A DNA stretch of 32,501 bases from Rhizobiales bacterium 65-9 (GTDB taxonomy: Bacteria > Pseudomonadota > Alphaproteobacteria > Rhizobiales > Beijerinckiaceae): contig MKVY01000038.1 in the NCBI GenBank assembly GCA_001899525.1, positions 404,906 to 437,406 of the forward strand, read 5' to 3'. The notes beneath the pieces are model-generated. The model searched no databases, had not been told where the DNA came from, and saw only the letters and a list, made by a program, of their open reading frames with translations. Shown here one piece after another: positions 7,652-16,204 of this stretch; within the stretch, counting starts at the first letter, position 1; each line of letters begins with the position of its first letter. The translations under genes were made by a program, and so were the position numbers.

Positions 7652-8332
7652 ATGGCAGCGGAGGAACAGGATCTTCTGGCGCTTCGGCGGAACAGCACCC
7701 TGTCGAGCCTGGTCGCCGACAGAATCGAGCGGTTCATTCTCAGCGGCCAGCTGCCCGCGGGAGAGCGAATCAACGAGGCGGTCCTGGCCAAGGAGCTTGG
7801 CGTCAGTCGCGGCCCCATTCGTGAGGCCGCGCGTTTGCTGGCCAGCCAGGGATTGGTCGAGTTCGTCGCGAACAAGGGAGCGTTCGTTCGAGAGGTCAGT
7901 CGCGCCGGCCTGCTGGAGATTTATGATCTTCGCGCCGTTCTGACCGGCCACGCCTGCGAACTCGCGGCGCGCGAGCGCGATGAAGGCGGGGTTTCTGCGC
8001 TACGCGGCCTCCACGCGGAGATGTCCGACGCGGCCAAATCTGATCCGGCGCTGTATTATACGCTCAATCTTCGCTTCCACGATCAACTCGTCCGCATGGC
8101 GTCGAGTCCGCGTCTGCAGGCCATGATCGATGGACTTGTGAAGGAGATGCATCTGTTTCGGCAGGTCTCGCTCTCGCGCCATCCTGACATGGCGCAATCC
8201 AACCGCGAGCATAACGAAATCATCGAGGCGATCGCCATGGGCGATGAGGCAAGCGCCCGACGCCTCGGCGAGGCCCATGTGCGAGCGGGAAAAATGCGTT
8301 TCGAGACGGCTGCGCGATCGACCGCTTCCTGA
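7652..8332 (+). CDS. GntR family transcriptional regulator, FCD domain (FadR subfamily)
   Basis: A 226-residue regulator. The N-terminal winged helix-turn-helix (~15-80) reads ILSGQLPAGERINEAVLAKE then LGVSRGPIREAARLLASQGL, the classic GntR signature. The C-terminal all-helical FCD domain (~85-215) keeps the likely metal/acid-ligand set Asp92 (YDLRAVL), His143 (NLRFHDQ), His187 (NREHNEI) and His209 (GEAHVRAG). The ATG at 7652 is preferred because GGGAGAGGG stands just upstream and it matches family length. It leads the operon with the family-5 binding protein 37 bases downstream, and is divergent from the PrpD-family gene. FCD regulators usually sense small carboxylic acids, which fits a substrate or breakdown product of this locus. 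Likely autoregulated through the palindrome at 7587-7608. Confidence 0.92.
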   Translation: MAAEEQDLLALRRNSTLSSLVADRIERFILSGQLPAGERINEAVLAKELGVSRGPIREAARLLASQGLVEFVANKGAFVREVSRAGLLEIYDLRAVLTGHACELAARERDEGGVSALRGLHAEMSDAAKSDPALYYTLNLRFHDQLVRMASSPRLQAMIDGLVKEMHLFRQVSLSRHPDMAQSNREHNEIIEAIAMGDEASARRLGEAHVRAGKMRFETAARSTAS

Positions 8333-8369
8333 TCGGAGCAAGCAAGAAGAACACACGGGAGGGCGTATC

Positions 8370-9947
8370 ATGCAGAGGTGGATAAAAATTCTCAAGGCGG
8401 CCGGTTTCGCGGCCGCAACTGTCATGACGCCTGTCGCCGCTTATGCGGCGGACGCGCGGATCGGCGTTCGCACCGAAACGCAATCCATGGATCCGCACTT
8501 CTCTTATATCGGAACCAGCAAGGCGACGGTTCTGAATGTGTTTGATCTTTTGATCGAGCGCGACAAGGATCTCCGTCTTCAGCCGGGACTCGCGGAAAGC
8601 TGGAAAAAAATTGGCGACAGGCTGTGGGAATTCAAGCTCCGACCTGGCGTCAAATGGCACGACGGCGTCCCATTCACCGCTGACGATGTGCTTTTCACTT
8701 TTAAGCGCGCAGGCGACGTGCCGAACAGCCCTGCTCCTTTCACCACCTTTCTTTCAGATATTGCGAAGGCGGAGAAGGTTGACGATCTGACAGTCCGAAT
8801 CTCGACCAATACAGAGTCCGCCCAGCTTCTTCTCGACCTTGCCGATATTCCGATCATCTCGCAGCATGCGGGGAAGGGGGCCGCGACCGCCGACTACAAT
8901 TCCGGCAAGGCCACGATTGGAACCGGACCGTTCAAGTTTGTCTCCTGGCAGCCGGGCGGAAAGCTGGCCCTTGTCCGCAACGATAATTATTGGGGCAAGA
9001 AGTCCGATTTCGCGTCCGTCGATGTGCTGGCGATGCCGAACGACGCCAGCCGGGTCGCCGCTCTTCTTTCCGGCGACGTCGATCTTATCGAAGCCGTGCC
9101 GCCGGATAATTATCAACGGCTTCTGTCCGATCCGAAGGTCGAGCTGTTCAAGATCAACGATGTTTTCGCGGCTTATATCCACATGGACACGAACCGCGCC
9201 GAGACGCCGTTCATCACAGCCAAGAATGGCGCGAAAATTCCGAACCCGTTGCTGAACCCCAAGGTTCGCCGCGCATTGTCGCTGGCGATCGATCGCAAGG
9301 CGATCGTGAGCCGTCTGTTGTTCGGTCTCGGCGAACCCGCTGGACAGCTTGCGAGTCCGTCGATGATCGGCTTCAACCCTGATATCAAGCCGACCGGTTA
9401 CGATCCCGCGGCTGCGAAAAAGCTGCTGGCCGAAGCAGGCTATCCGGACGGGTTCAAAATGACCCTGCACGGTCCGAGCAATCGCTACGTCGCGGACGCG
9501 CAGATCACGCAGGCTGCGGCTCAGATGTTCGAGCGGATCGGCATCGCCACATCGGTCGAGACGATGCCGTCGAACGTCTTTTTCGCGAAGGCGAGCGCTC
9601 AGGAGTTTTCGATCTTCTTCATCGCTTTCGGTTCGCCGCAGGGAACGGCATGGCTGAGCTTGCGCGGCGTCCTGATGACTTTCAACAAGGAGGAAGGATA
9701 CGGCCCGTCCAATCGCGGTCGCTATTCGAACCCTGAAGTCGATCGACTGACCAAGCTCGCGCTGGGAGCGGCGAACCTGGATGATGCTGCGACATTCGCG
9801 CGTCAGGCTGCGGCTATCGCCTATGGCGAGGACGCGGTGATACCGTTGCACTATCAGCTCAATGTCTGGGCCGCGCGCAAAGGGTTTGTCTATGAGGCGC
9901 GCCAGGATCAGGCCACGATGGCGCTCAGCCTCAGCAGGGCGCGGTGA
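8370..9947 (+). CDS. Peptide/nickel-type (family 5) ABC transporter substrate-binding protein
   Basis: A 525-residue periplasmic binding protein of the SBP_bac_5 (DppA/OppA) family. A signal peptide (MQRWIKILKAAGFAAATVMT, cleavage after AYA near residue 27) precedes ADARIGVRTETQSMDPHFSY. The characteristic segments LQPGLAESWKKIGDRLWEFK (~70-90) and GVKWHDGVPFTADDVLFTFK (~95-114) are present, and RRALSLAIDRKAIV is at ~307-320. The ATG at 8370 has ACGGGAGGG upstream. The open frame extends further 5', but that part overlaps gntR and has no family match. The family carries peptides, opines, heme, glutathione or other small organics. The hydrolase gene overlapping its end suggests an ester or amide substrate. 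Confidence 0.92.
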   Translation: MQRWIKILKAAGFAAATVMTPVAAYAADARIGVRTETQSMDPHFSYIGTSKATVLNVFDLLIERDKDLRLQPGLAESWKKIGDRLWEFKLRPGVKWHDGVPFTADDVLFTFKRAGDVPNSPAPFTTFLSDIAKAEKVDDLTVRISTNTESAQLLLDLADIPIISQHAGKGAATADYNSGKATIGTGPFKFVSWQPGGKLALVRNDNYWGKKSDFASVDVLAMPNDASRVAALLSGDVDLIEAVPPDNYQRLLSDPKVELFKINDVFAAYIHMDTNRAETPFITAKNGAKIPNPLLNPKVRRALSLAIDRKAIVSRLLFGLGEPAGQLASPSMIGFNPDIKPTGYDPAAAKKLLAEAGYPDGFKMTLHGPSNRYVADAQITQAAAQMFERIGIATSVETMPSNVFFAKASAQEFSIFFIAFGSPQGTAWLSLRGVLMTFNKEEGYGPSNRGRYSNPEVDRLTKLALGAANLDDAATFARQAAAIAYGEDAVIPLHYQLNVWAARKGFVYEARQDQATMALSLSRAR

Positions 9948-11764
9948 CGACGCAAGAATCGACTGATCACGCCGTGGCCGTGCGGCGCGGCGTGACGATG
10001 CCGATGCGGGACGGCGTCGCGCTTGTTGCGGATATCTACGGTCCCGATAATGCGCCGCGGCCGGTTATTCTTGAGAGGACGCCGTACGGCAGGCGCGTCT
10101 GTGATCAGTCTGAGCGCGTGTTCGGCGCCGCCGAACCGCCGTCCCGCGCCATGCTTGCCGCGCGCTATGTCGGCGCGGGCTTCGTCTATGTGGTGCAGGA
10201 CTGTCGCGGAACGGGGAGCTCCGAAGGCGTTTTCGCCAAATATGTTCAGGAGCCGGCTGACGGCGCCGACTCCATCGCGTGGTTGCTCGCGCAGACATGG
10301 TGCGATGGGCGCGTGTGCCTCGTCGGCCATTCCTATCTCGCAGCCTGTCAGATATCGCTGGCGGACGTCAGCGAAAAGAAGCCCGCCGCCATGGTTCCGG
10401 ATTGCGGCGGCTTCTCGAACGCGTTCAGAAGCGGCGTCCGCCAGGGCGGCGCCTTTGATCAGAAGCAGGCGACATGGGCGTATCGCGAGGCCGTGCGCGA
10501 GCTGGTCGCCGCCGGCAGACAGGCCGACGCCGACGACATCGAGAGCGAATCCGTCGAGACATGGCTGAAGCGTGGTCCCTGGGTCGAGGGAAGCACTCCC
10601 TTGGCGCTTGCGCCGGATCACCAGCGCAATCTCTCAGCCTTCTGGCGACATGGCGTCGATGGGCCGTTCTGGAGACGACCCGGGCTCTATGTCGATCCCG
10701 GCCGCCGGAGCATGGAGGGAATTCCAACGCTCTTCATCACAAGCTGGCATGACACGTCGCTCGTCTCGGCGCTCGACAATTTCAGCGCAAGACAGGCCGA
10801 CGGCGACTCTGCGGCCGCGCTGGTGATCGGTCCATGGTGCCATGCCGAGAAATGGACGCCGATCGCGGGCGAAGTCGATTTCGGCGAGGCCGCCCTTCCA
10901 GAACAGGGGCTCGGTGGAACGATGCTTGACATCCGCCTCAGCTTCATCGCGGAAGCGCTGGCCGGAAAGCCGCCTTCCTTTCCAAGGGTGCGCTATTTCG
11001 AGATGGGAGGCGGCGCGGGACGTCGCGCCGACGACGGCTCGATCGAGCATAGCGGCGTCTGGCGCGCCACCGACCAATGGCCGCCCCAGAACTCGGAGCC
11101 ATGGGCGTTGTGGCTTGCGCCGGAAGGACTCGCCGAGAGTCCGCCCGGCCGAGACTGGAGCAGGAGCTTCGTCAGCGATCCTGATAATCCCGTTCCGACG
11201 CTGGGCGGCGGCATCAATTCAGGAAAACCGCTTATGCCGGGCGGAATGTATGACCAGTCGCGTGTTTTTCCGCTGATCGAAAGCGCTTCGGAAACTCGGA
11301 CCGCGCGCGATGACATCTTCGTTCTGCTAAGCGCGCCGCTCACTGAGGATCTGCATCTTTGCGGGGAAGTGGAGGTCGACCTCCGGGTCTCGATCGATGC
11401 GCCGGACGCAGACATCACGATCAAGCTGATGGATTGCTATCCGGACGGCGGTCCCGCGCTCAATCTCAGTGATGGAATCCTGCGACTGCGATATCGGAAC
11501 TCTTTCATCGATCCCCAGCCTATGCCGGAGAATGAACGCGACCGCGTTGTCGTAAAAGCGACGCCGGTCGCCGCGGTCATTCGTGCAGGACATCGCATCC
11601 GGCTTGACATTGCGGCCAGCAATTTCCCCCATTTTGACGTCAACCCGCAAACCGGAGCGCCCGAAGGGGAGCGAAGTCCGCGTCGCCAGGCGACGATAAC
11701 CATTCATTCCGGTCATCAAGATCCATCGGCGCTGCGCCTCCGGCGCGCAAGGACAGCGGCATGA
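9944..11764 (+). CDS. CocE/NonD family hydrolase (X-Pro dipeptidyl-peptidase S15-like)
   Basis: A 606-residue alpha/beta-hydrolase with the CocE layout. The N-terminal catalytic domain opens with RRGVTMPMRDGVALVADIY (~14-32). The nucleophile is Ser130 in GHSYLA, and the other triad residues are Asp270 (SWHDTS) and His300 (GPWCHAEKW). The C-terminal jelly-roll domain of the X-Pro-DAP type covers ~330-600, ending near IRAGHRIRLDIAASNFPHFD. Cocaine esterase, alpha-amino-acid ester hydrolases and glutaryl-acylases share this architecture. There is no signal peptide, so it is probably cytoplasmic. The GTG start overlaps the binding-protein stop (GTGA), and its stop overlaps the dppB-type start (ATGA). 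It is therefore co-translated with the transporter and likely cleaves what is imported. Bond type (ester, amide or peptide) cannot be told. Confidence 0.88.
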   Translation: MTTQESTDHAVAVRRGVTMPMRDGVALVADIYGPDNAPRPVILERTPYGRRVCDQSERVFGAAEPPSRAMLAARYVGAGFVYVVQDCRGTGSSEGVFAKYVQEPADGADSIAWLLAQTWCDGRVCLVGHSYLAACQISLADVSEKKPAAMVPDCGGFSNAFRSGVRQGGAFDQKQATWAYREAVRELVAAGRQADADDIESESVETWLKRGPWVEGSTPLALAPDHQRNLSAFWRHGVDGPFWRRPGLYVDPGRRSMEGIPTLFITSWHDTSLVSALDNFSARQADGDSAAALVIGPWCHAEKWTPIAGEVDFGEAALPEQGLGGTMLDIRLSFIAEALAGKPPSFPRVRYFEMGGGAGRRADDGSIEHSGVWRATDQWPPQNSEPWALWLAPEGLAESPPGRDWSRSFVSDPDNPVPTLGGGINSGKPLMPGGMYDQSRVFPLIESASETRTARDDIFVLLSAPLTEDLHLCGEVEVDLRVSIDAPDADITIKLMDCYPDGGPALNLSDGILRLRYRNSFIDPQPMPENERDRVVVKATPVAAVIRAGHRIRLDIAASNFPHFDVNPQTGAPEGERSPRRQATITIHSGHQDPSALRLRRARTAA

Positions 11765-12738
11765 TCGGGTTATTTCTACAGCGGATTGTTCAAGGAGCGA
11801 TGGTGGTCCTCGCCATGTCGCTCATCGTTTTCGTTGCTGTCTATGCGATCGGCGATCCCGTCGAACTGCTCGTGCCGGGCGAGGCGACACAGGCCACGCG
11901 TGACGCCGTGACCCGCACTCTAGGTCTCGATCAACCGCTGTACCGCCAATATCTCCTGTTCCTGAAGTCGGCGGCCACAGGCAATTTCGGCAACTCGTTT
12001 GTCTTCAACATTCCGGCCATCCAGTTGATCATGCAGCGGCTGCCGGCGACAATGGAGCTTGCGCTTACGGCGATGATGCTCGCCGTCTTCATCGGCGTTC
12101 CTCTCGGCCTTGTCGCTGGACGCAAGCCTCACGCCTGGTATTCGCGGGCCATCATGGCAGGATCGATCCTCGGTTTTTCACTCCCGACGTTCTGGGTTGG
12201 TCTCGTCCTTATCCTCGTTTTCGGCGTGCTTCTCTCGTGGTTCCCCGTCTTCGGTCGCGGGAGCACCGTGTCGGTGCTCGGCATAGAGACCAGTCTCCTG
12301 ACGCTCGATGGCCTCAGTCACCTGTTTCTGCCGGCGCTCAACCTCGCGCTGTTCAAAATCTCTCTCTTGACGCGGCTCACGCGGGCCGGCGTCCGCGAAG
12401 CCGCGCCGCAGGACTATGTGCGTTTCGCACGGGCCATGGGAGTTCCGCCAGCGCGCATCCTGTTCAGCCATATCCTCAGGAACATCACGATCCCCATCAT
12501 CACGGTGATCGGCATCGAATTCGGTTCGGTGATCGCCTTTGCGGTGGTGACCGAATCCATCTTCAATTGGCCAGGCATGGGAAAACTGATCATCGACTCC
12601 ATCAATATTCTCGATCGCCCCGTGATCGTCGCCTACCTCCTTGTCGTCGTCATCCTGTTCGTTGTGATCAATCTCGTCGTCGATCTCCTGTACGCTGCGG
12701 CGGATCCGCGGGTCCGCCTCGGGGAGAACAGGCGATGA
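11761..12738 (+). CDS. DppB-type ABC transporter permease
   Basis: A 325-residue inner-membrane permease starting MIGLFLQRIVQGAMVVLAMS, as in DppB/OppB. It has about six membrane segments. LGLDQPLYRQYLLFLKSAAT (~58-77) and NFGNSFVFNIPAIQLIMQRL lie in the first periplasmic/cytoplasmic part. The EAA-type coupling loop is VREAAPQDYVRFARAMGVPP around 214-233. It overlaps the hydrolase stop (ATGA) and the next permease start (ATGA). It pairs with the DppC-type protein encoded next. Confidence 0.93.
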   Translation: MIGLFLQRIVQGAMVVLAMSLIVFVAVYAIGDPVELLVPGEATQATRDAVTRTLGLDQPLYRQYLLFLKSAATGNFGNSFVFNIPAIQLIMQRLPATMELALTAMMLAVFIGVPLGLVAGRKPHAWYSRAIMAGSILGFSLPTFWVGLVLILVFGVLLSWFPVFGRGSTVSVLGIETSLLTLDGLSHLFLPALNLALFKISLLTRLTRAGVREAAPQDYVRFARAMGVPPARILFSHILRNITIPIITVIGIEFGSVIAFAVVTESIFNWPGMGKLIIDSINILDRPVIVAYLLVVVILFVVINLVVDLLYAAADPRVRLGENRR

Positions 12739-13661
12739 GCGTGATTGCGGCAAGGCCGTCGGCGCCGATCGAACACACATGGCGTCTTCGGTTTGCGGCG
12801 ATCCGCGAGTTCGCGCTGGAATTCGGCGCGAGTCCGACCGCTGTCGTCAGTCTCGCGGCGCTCCTTGTTCTGGTGGTCGGCGCGGTTTTCGCTCCGGTCA
12901 TCTCGCCGCAGAATCCTTATGATCTCGCCAAGCTGTCCATCCTGGATTCCCGGCTGCCTCCCGGAACAGAAAGCGCCGAGGGCTATATCCACTGGCTCGG
13001 CACGGATGGAATGGGTCGAGACCTGTTGAGCGCCATTCTGTATGGACTTCGCATCTCCCTGATCGTCGGAATAAGCAGCGTCGTCGTCGCGCTCTCCATA
13101 GGCCTTATCCTTGGATTGGCGGCCGCCTATATCGGCGGGCGGGCGGACGCCGCCCTGATGAGGCTCGTCGACCTGCAGATGAGTTTCCCTCCGATTCTTG
13201 TCGCGCTTGTGTTGCTTGCGTTGCTCGGCCGGGGCGTCGACAAGACTGTTATCGCCCTGGTCGCGGTGCAATGGGCTTATTACGCGCGAACCGTCCGCGC
13301 TTCCGCGCTCGTTGAGCGCGAACGCGAATATGTCGAAGCCGCGAAGGGCATGCGTCTTGGCCATTGGCGGATTCTGACGCGGCATTTGCTGCCAAACTGT
13401 CTTCCGCCGGTCTTCGTGGTCGGCACGGTTCAGATTTCTCACGCGATCACGCTGGAGGCGACGCTGAGTTTTCTGGGCATCGGTTTGCCCGAAACCAGAC
13501 CCTCCCTCGGTTTGCTCATCGCCAACGGTTACCAGTATTTGTTGGGGGGAAACTACTGGATTTCGCTTTGTCCGGGCTTCGCGCTGCTCGCGCTGGTGCT
13601 TTCGATCAACCTCGTCGCTGACAGGCTTCGCGACATGCTGAATCCGGCGCTGGCGAAATGA
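12735..13661 (+). CDS. DppC-type ABC transporter permease
   Basis: A 308-residue permease. The soluble N-terminal tail is followed by the first membrane helix (AVVSLAALLVLVVGAVFAPV, ~35-54), then HWLGTDGMGRDLLSAILYGL (~88-107), the DppC hallmark. VEREREYVEAAKGMRLGHWR near 195-214 is the coupling loop, and ATLSFLGIGLPETRPSLGLL follows at ~245-264. The ATG at 12735 overlaps the previous stop. The same frame is open for another 500 bases upstream, but that region lies inside dppB and is not coding in this frame. Its end overlaps the ATPase start (ATGA). Confidence 0.93.
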   Translation: MSVIAARPSAPIEHTWRLRFAAIREFALEFGASPTAVVSLAALLVLVVGAVFAPVISPQNPYDLAKLSILDSRLPPGTESAEGYIHWLGTDGMGRDLLSAILYGLRISLIVGISSVVVALSIGLILGLAAAYIGGRADAALMRLVDLQMSFPPILVALVLLALLGRGVDKTVIALVAVQWAYYARTVRASALVEREREYVEAAKGMRLGHWRILTRHLLPNCLPPVFVVGTVQISHAITLEATLSFLGIGLPETRPSLGLLIANGYQYLLGGNYWISLCPGFALLALVLSINLVADRLRDMLNPALAK

Positions 13662-14632
13662 CGAGCGCGGCGATTGGCGATGTCGTGCTTGAGGTGGACA
13701 ATCTCAGCACCGTGTTCGAGCTCAAGGCCGGAGTGGCGCGCCCGGTCAACGGCGTCAACTTTCAGCTGCGCCGCGGCGAGATCCTCGGGGTTGTTGGAGA
13801 GAGCGGCTCTGGAAAGTCCGTCACGGGGCTCTCCATTCTCGGCCTCATCGATCCGCCCGGCAGAATAGAAAGCGGCGCCATTCGCCTGAATGGCCTCGAT
13901 CTCACGAAGATCGATGAAAGCGAGATGCGGCGTCATCGCGGCCGATCCGTTTCGATGATCTTTCAGGATCCGATGACCACGCTCAATCCGGTTCTGACCA
14001 TCGGGCGCCAGTTCTTCGACGTGCTTCGGGCCCATCGCAACGTCGGCCGCGAGGAGGCGATGACGATCGCTGAAGGCGCGCTTGAGCGCGTTGGCATTCC
14101 GGCTCCGCGCCTGAGGCTGTCAAGTTATCCGCATGAACTCTCAGGCGGGATGCGGCAACGCGTCTGCATTGCGATCGCGCTCGCCTGCGGCCCCGACGTG
14201 ATCATCGCCGATGAGCCGACGACCGCTCTGGATGTGACGATCCAGTCGCAGATCCTGAACTTGGTGCAGACGCTTGTTCGACAAAATGACGCCGCGCTTG
14301 TCTGGATCACGCATGACCTCAGCGTGGTGGCTGGCCTCTGCGATCGCGTCGCCGTTATGTACGCTGGTCGGATCGTTGAAATTGGGTCCGTAAAAGAAGT
14401 GCTCGATCGGCCGCGGCATCCTTATACGATCGGCCTCATCAACTCGATTCCCGGCGACGCGCCGCCGGGAGGACGTCTCTCGCAGATTCCGGGCGGCCCG
14501 CCGTCGCCATTTAGACTGCCGCCAGGTTGCGCGTTTGCGCCGCGATGCGCGAAGGCGGCGACGATATGCGAGACCAATCCGCCGAGTCTTGGCGGGCCCG
14601 AATATTCGGTCCGCTGTCATTTCCCGGCTTGA
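13658..14632 (+). CDS. DppD-type ABC transporter ATP-binding protein
   Basis: A 324-residue ATPase: Walker A GESGSGKS at 47-54, signature LSGGMRQR at 161-168, Walker B VIIADEP at 181-187 and switch His in ITHDLSV at ~217-223. The C-terminal oligopeptide-transporter extension has PPGCAFAPRCAKAATIC with Cys291, Cys297 and Cys304 plus Cys320. Such cysteines bind an Fe-S cluster in related DppD proteins. The start overlaps the permease stop by four bases. It works with the DppF-type ATPase as a heterodimer. Confidence 0.93.
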   Translation: MTSAAIGDVVLEVDNLSTVFELKAGVARPVNGVNFQLRRGEILGVVGESGSGKSVTGLSILGLIDPPGRIESGAIRLNGLDLTKIDESEMRRHRGRSVSMIFQDPMTTLNPVLTIGRQFFDVLRAHRNVGREEAMTIAEGALERVGIPAPRLRLSSYPHELSGGMRQRVCIAIALACGPDVIIADEPTTALDVTIQSQILNLVQTLVRQNDAALVWITHDLSVVAGLCDRVAVMYAGRIVEIGSVKEVLDRPRHPYTIGLINSIPGDAPPGGRLSQIPGGPPSPFRLPPGCAFAPRCAKAATICETNPPSLGGPEYSVRCHFPA

Positions 14633-14643
14633 GGTTGTTGCGG

Positions 14644-15687
14644 ATGGCTTCTTGCGCCTCTGAGATGAAAAATACACGAGGGATGTCAGAGCAAGTCGCT
14701 TCTTTCATGCGCATCGAGCAGGTCACGCGGCGGTTTGAGATGCGTCCGGGCGCCTTCGAATCTCTGCTGCATCGTCTGGGCGTCGGCGCCGGCCCTCAGT
14801 TTGTGACCGCCGTCGACAATGTCAGCCTCAACATTGCGCGGGGTTCTATCTTCGGTTTGGTCGGCGAGAGCGGCTGCGGCAAGTCAACGCTGGGGCGGAT
14901 CGCCGCGCGCCTTCTGCCGGCGACTTCGGGGCGGGTGATTTTTGACGATATACCACTTGATGACGGCTCATTGACGCCGGCGGCTCTGCTCAGGCTGCAG
15001 ATGGTCTTCCAGAATCCAATGGCCTCTCTCAATCCGCGCCAACGCGTGATGGACATTATCACCGAAGGCGCCATCTATCATGGCGTCATCGCGCGCCGGC
15101 AGCGAACCGATTTCGCGGTTTCGCTTCTGGCCGAAGTCGGCCTTTCCGCTGACGCAGCGTTCCGACTTCCTCATCAGTTTTCCGGTGGCCAGCGACAACG
15201 GATCGGGATCGCCCGCGCGCTGTCGGTGTCGCCCGACTTCCTCATTTGCGATGAGCCCGTCGCCGCGCTCGACGTCTCCATTCAGGCGCAGATCATCAAT
15301 TTACTGCTTGACCTGAGCCGCAACCGAAACCTCACGATGCTTTTCATCAGCCACGACCTCGGCGTCGTGCGCCATCTCTGCGACAGGGTCGCAGTGATGT
15401 ATCTGGGACAGATTGTGGAGCAGGCGCCCGCTGCGGACCTGTTCGCCAATCCTCGCCATCCATATACGAAGGCGCTGCTTGAACAGGCGCCCAGCATAAA
15501 GGCGGGGCGTCGCGCCTACCGGCCGATCGAAGGAGAGATTCCGTCGCCTTTCGCGCCGCCGAAGGGCTGCCGCTTCCACCCTCGATGCCCCGTCGCGGTC
15601 GAGCGGTGCGGTCGCGATGCGCCGCCCCAAACCGGCGATGAAAAGCATCTCGCGCGATGTTGGCTGCTGAATGACGGGTCGCGGTGA
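14644..15687 (+). CDS. DppF-type ABC transporter ATP-binding protein
   Basis: A 347-residue ATPase: Walker A GESGCGKS at 74-81, LQMVFQNPMASLNPRQRV with the Q-loop at ~119-136, signature FSGGQRQR near 180, Walker B FLICDEP at ~199-205 and ISHDLGV near 236. The C-terminal GCRFHPRCPVAVERCG is the Cys-containing oligopeptide extension. The start is uncertain. ATG 14644 has GAGG about nine bases upstream and follows the previous stop by 11 bases; ATG 14683 has GAGGG directly adjacent, which is too close; ATG 14707 also precedes the conserved part. Last gene of the GntR operon; it converges on the VOC gene. Confidence 0.9.
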   Translation: MASCASEMKNTRGMSEQVASFMRIEQVTRRFEMRPGAFESLLHRLGVGAGPQFVTAVDNVSLNIARGSIFGLVGESGCGKSTLGRIAARLLPATSGRVIFDDIPLDDGSLTPAALLRLQMVFQNPMASLNPRQRVMDIITEGAIYHGVIARRQRTDFAVSLLAEVGLSADAAFRLPHQFSGGQRQRIGIARALSVSPDFLICDEPVAALDVSIQAQIINLLLDLSRNRNLTMLFISHDLGVVRHLCDRVAVMYLGQIVEQAPAADLFANPRHPYTKALLEQAPSIKAGRRAYRPIEGEIPSPFAPPKGCRFHPRCPVAVERCGRDAPPQTGDEKHLARCWLLNDGSR

Positions 15688-15751
15688 GGGGCTGAGGCTT
15701 GCGCGAATGTGGCCGGAAGGCCGGCGGCGAGCCTTTAAGGTTGAGCCTGTC

Positions 15752-16204
15752 TCACCACATTTCGTCCGGCGTCTGTATGTCGCCGGGAAATTCTATGAGT
15801 TCAAAGAAGCTGCCATCCGGGTCGGCCACATAAAGCACCTTCGCTCCTTCGAACATCTTCGGATGCTGGACTTTCACGATGCCGGAGGTGAACAGACGTT
15901 CGCAGATTCCATCCAGATCCTGCACGCGGAAAACCATTCCTGCGAGTCCCAATTGCCGGGGACGCGGCGGCGCGTCCGGAGCAGGATCTTTCACCAGAAT
16001 GAGTTCAACGGCGGCGTTGCTGATGCGTCCGAAAATGCGCGGCAGTTTCGGGTCGTCGCTTTTGTCGAGAAACACCTTAAATCCCAGCACCGCCTCGTAG
16101 AACGCCCGCGCGCGTGCAAGATCGCTGACGTTGACGGCGAGATGGGAGAGTGAGGCGGCCGGCGCCAGCGGTTGGGTTCGGTCGGATGTCATCGCGCGGT
16201 TCAC
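15752..16204 (-). CDS. VOC (glyoxalase/dioxygenase) fold protein
   Basis: A 150-residue single-unit vicinal-oxygen-chelate protein with two beta-alpha-beta-beta-beta modules: LSHLAVNVSDLARARAFYEA (19-38) and GLAGMVFRVQDLDGICERLF (~86-105), closing with DPDGSFFELIEFPG (~128-141). Candidate metal ligands His21, Glu67 and Glu135 are visible. The position usually held by a second His at the start of module two is Met90. The GTG at 16204 overlaps the stop of the SDR gene (GTGA), arguing for co-translation; an ATG at 16192 is the alternative. The family covers lyases, epimerases and dioxygenases, so the reaction is unknown. Confidence 0.85.
   Translation of the reverse strand: MNRAMTSDRTQPLAPAASLSHLAVNVSDLARARAFYEAVLGFKVFLDKSDDPKLPRIFGRISNAAVELILVKDPAPDAPPRPRQLGLAGMVFRVQDLDGICERLFTSGIVKVQHPKMFEGAKVLYVADPDGSFFELIEFPGDIQTPDEMW

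Noticed and set aside
12237-13661. Long frame giving the DppC-type permease a 166-residue N-terminal extension
   Set aside because: The extension lies inside dppB in another frame, is Arg/His-rich and non-homologous; ATG 12735 with ATGA overlap gives the normal family length.
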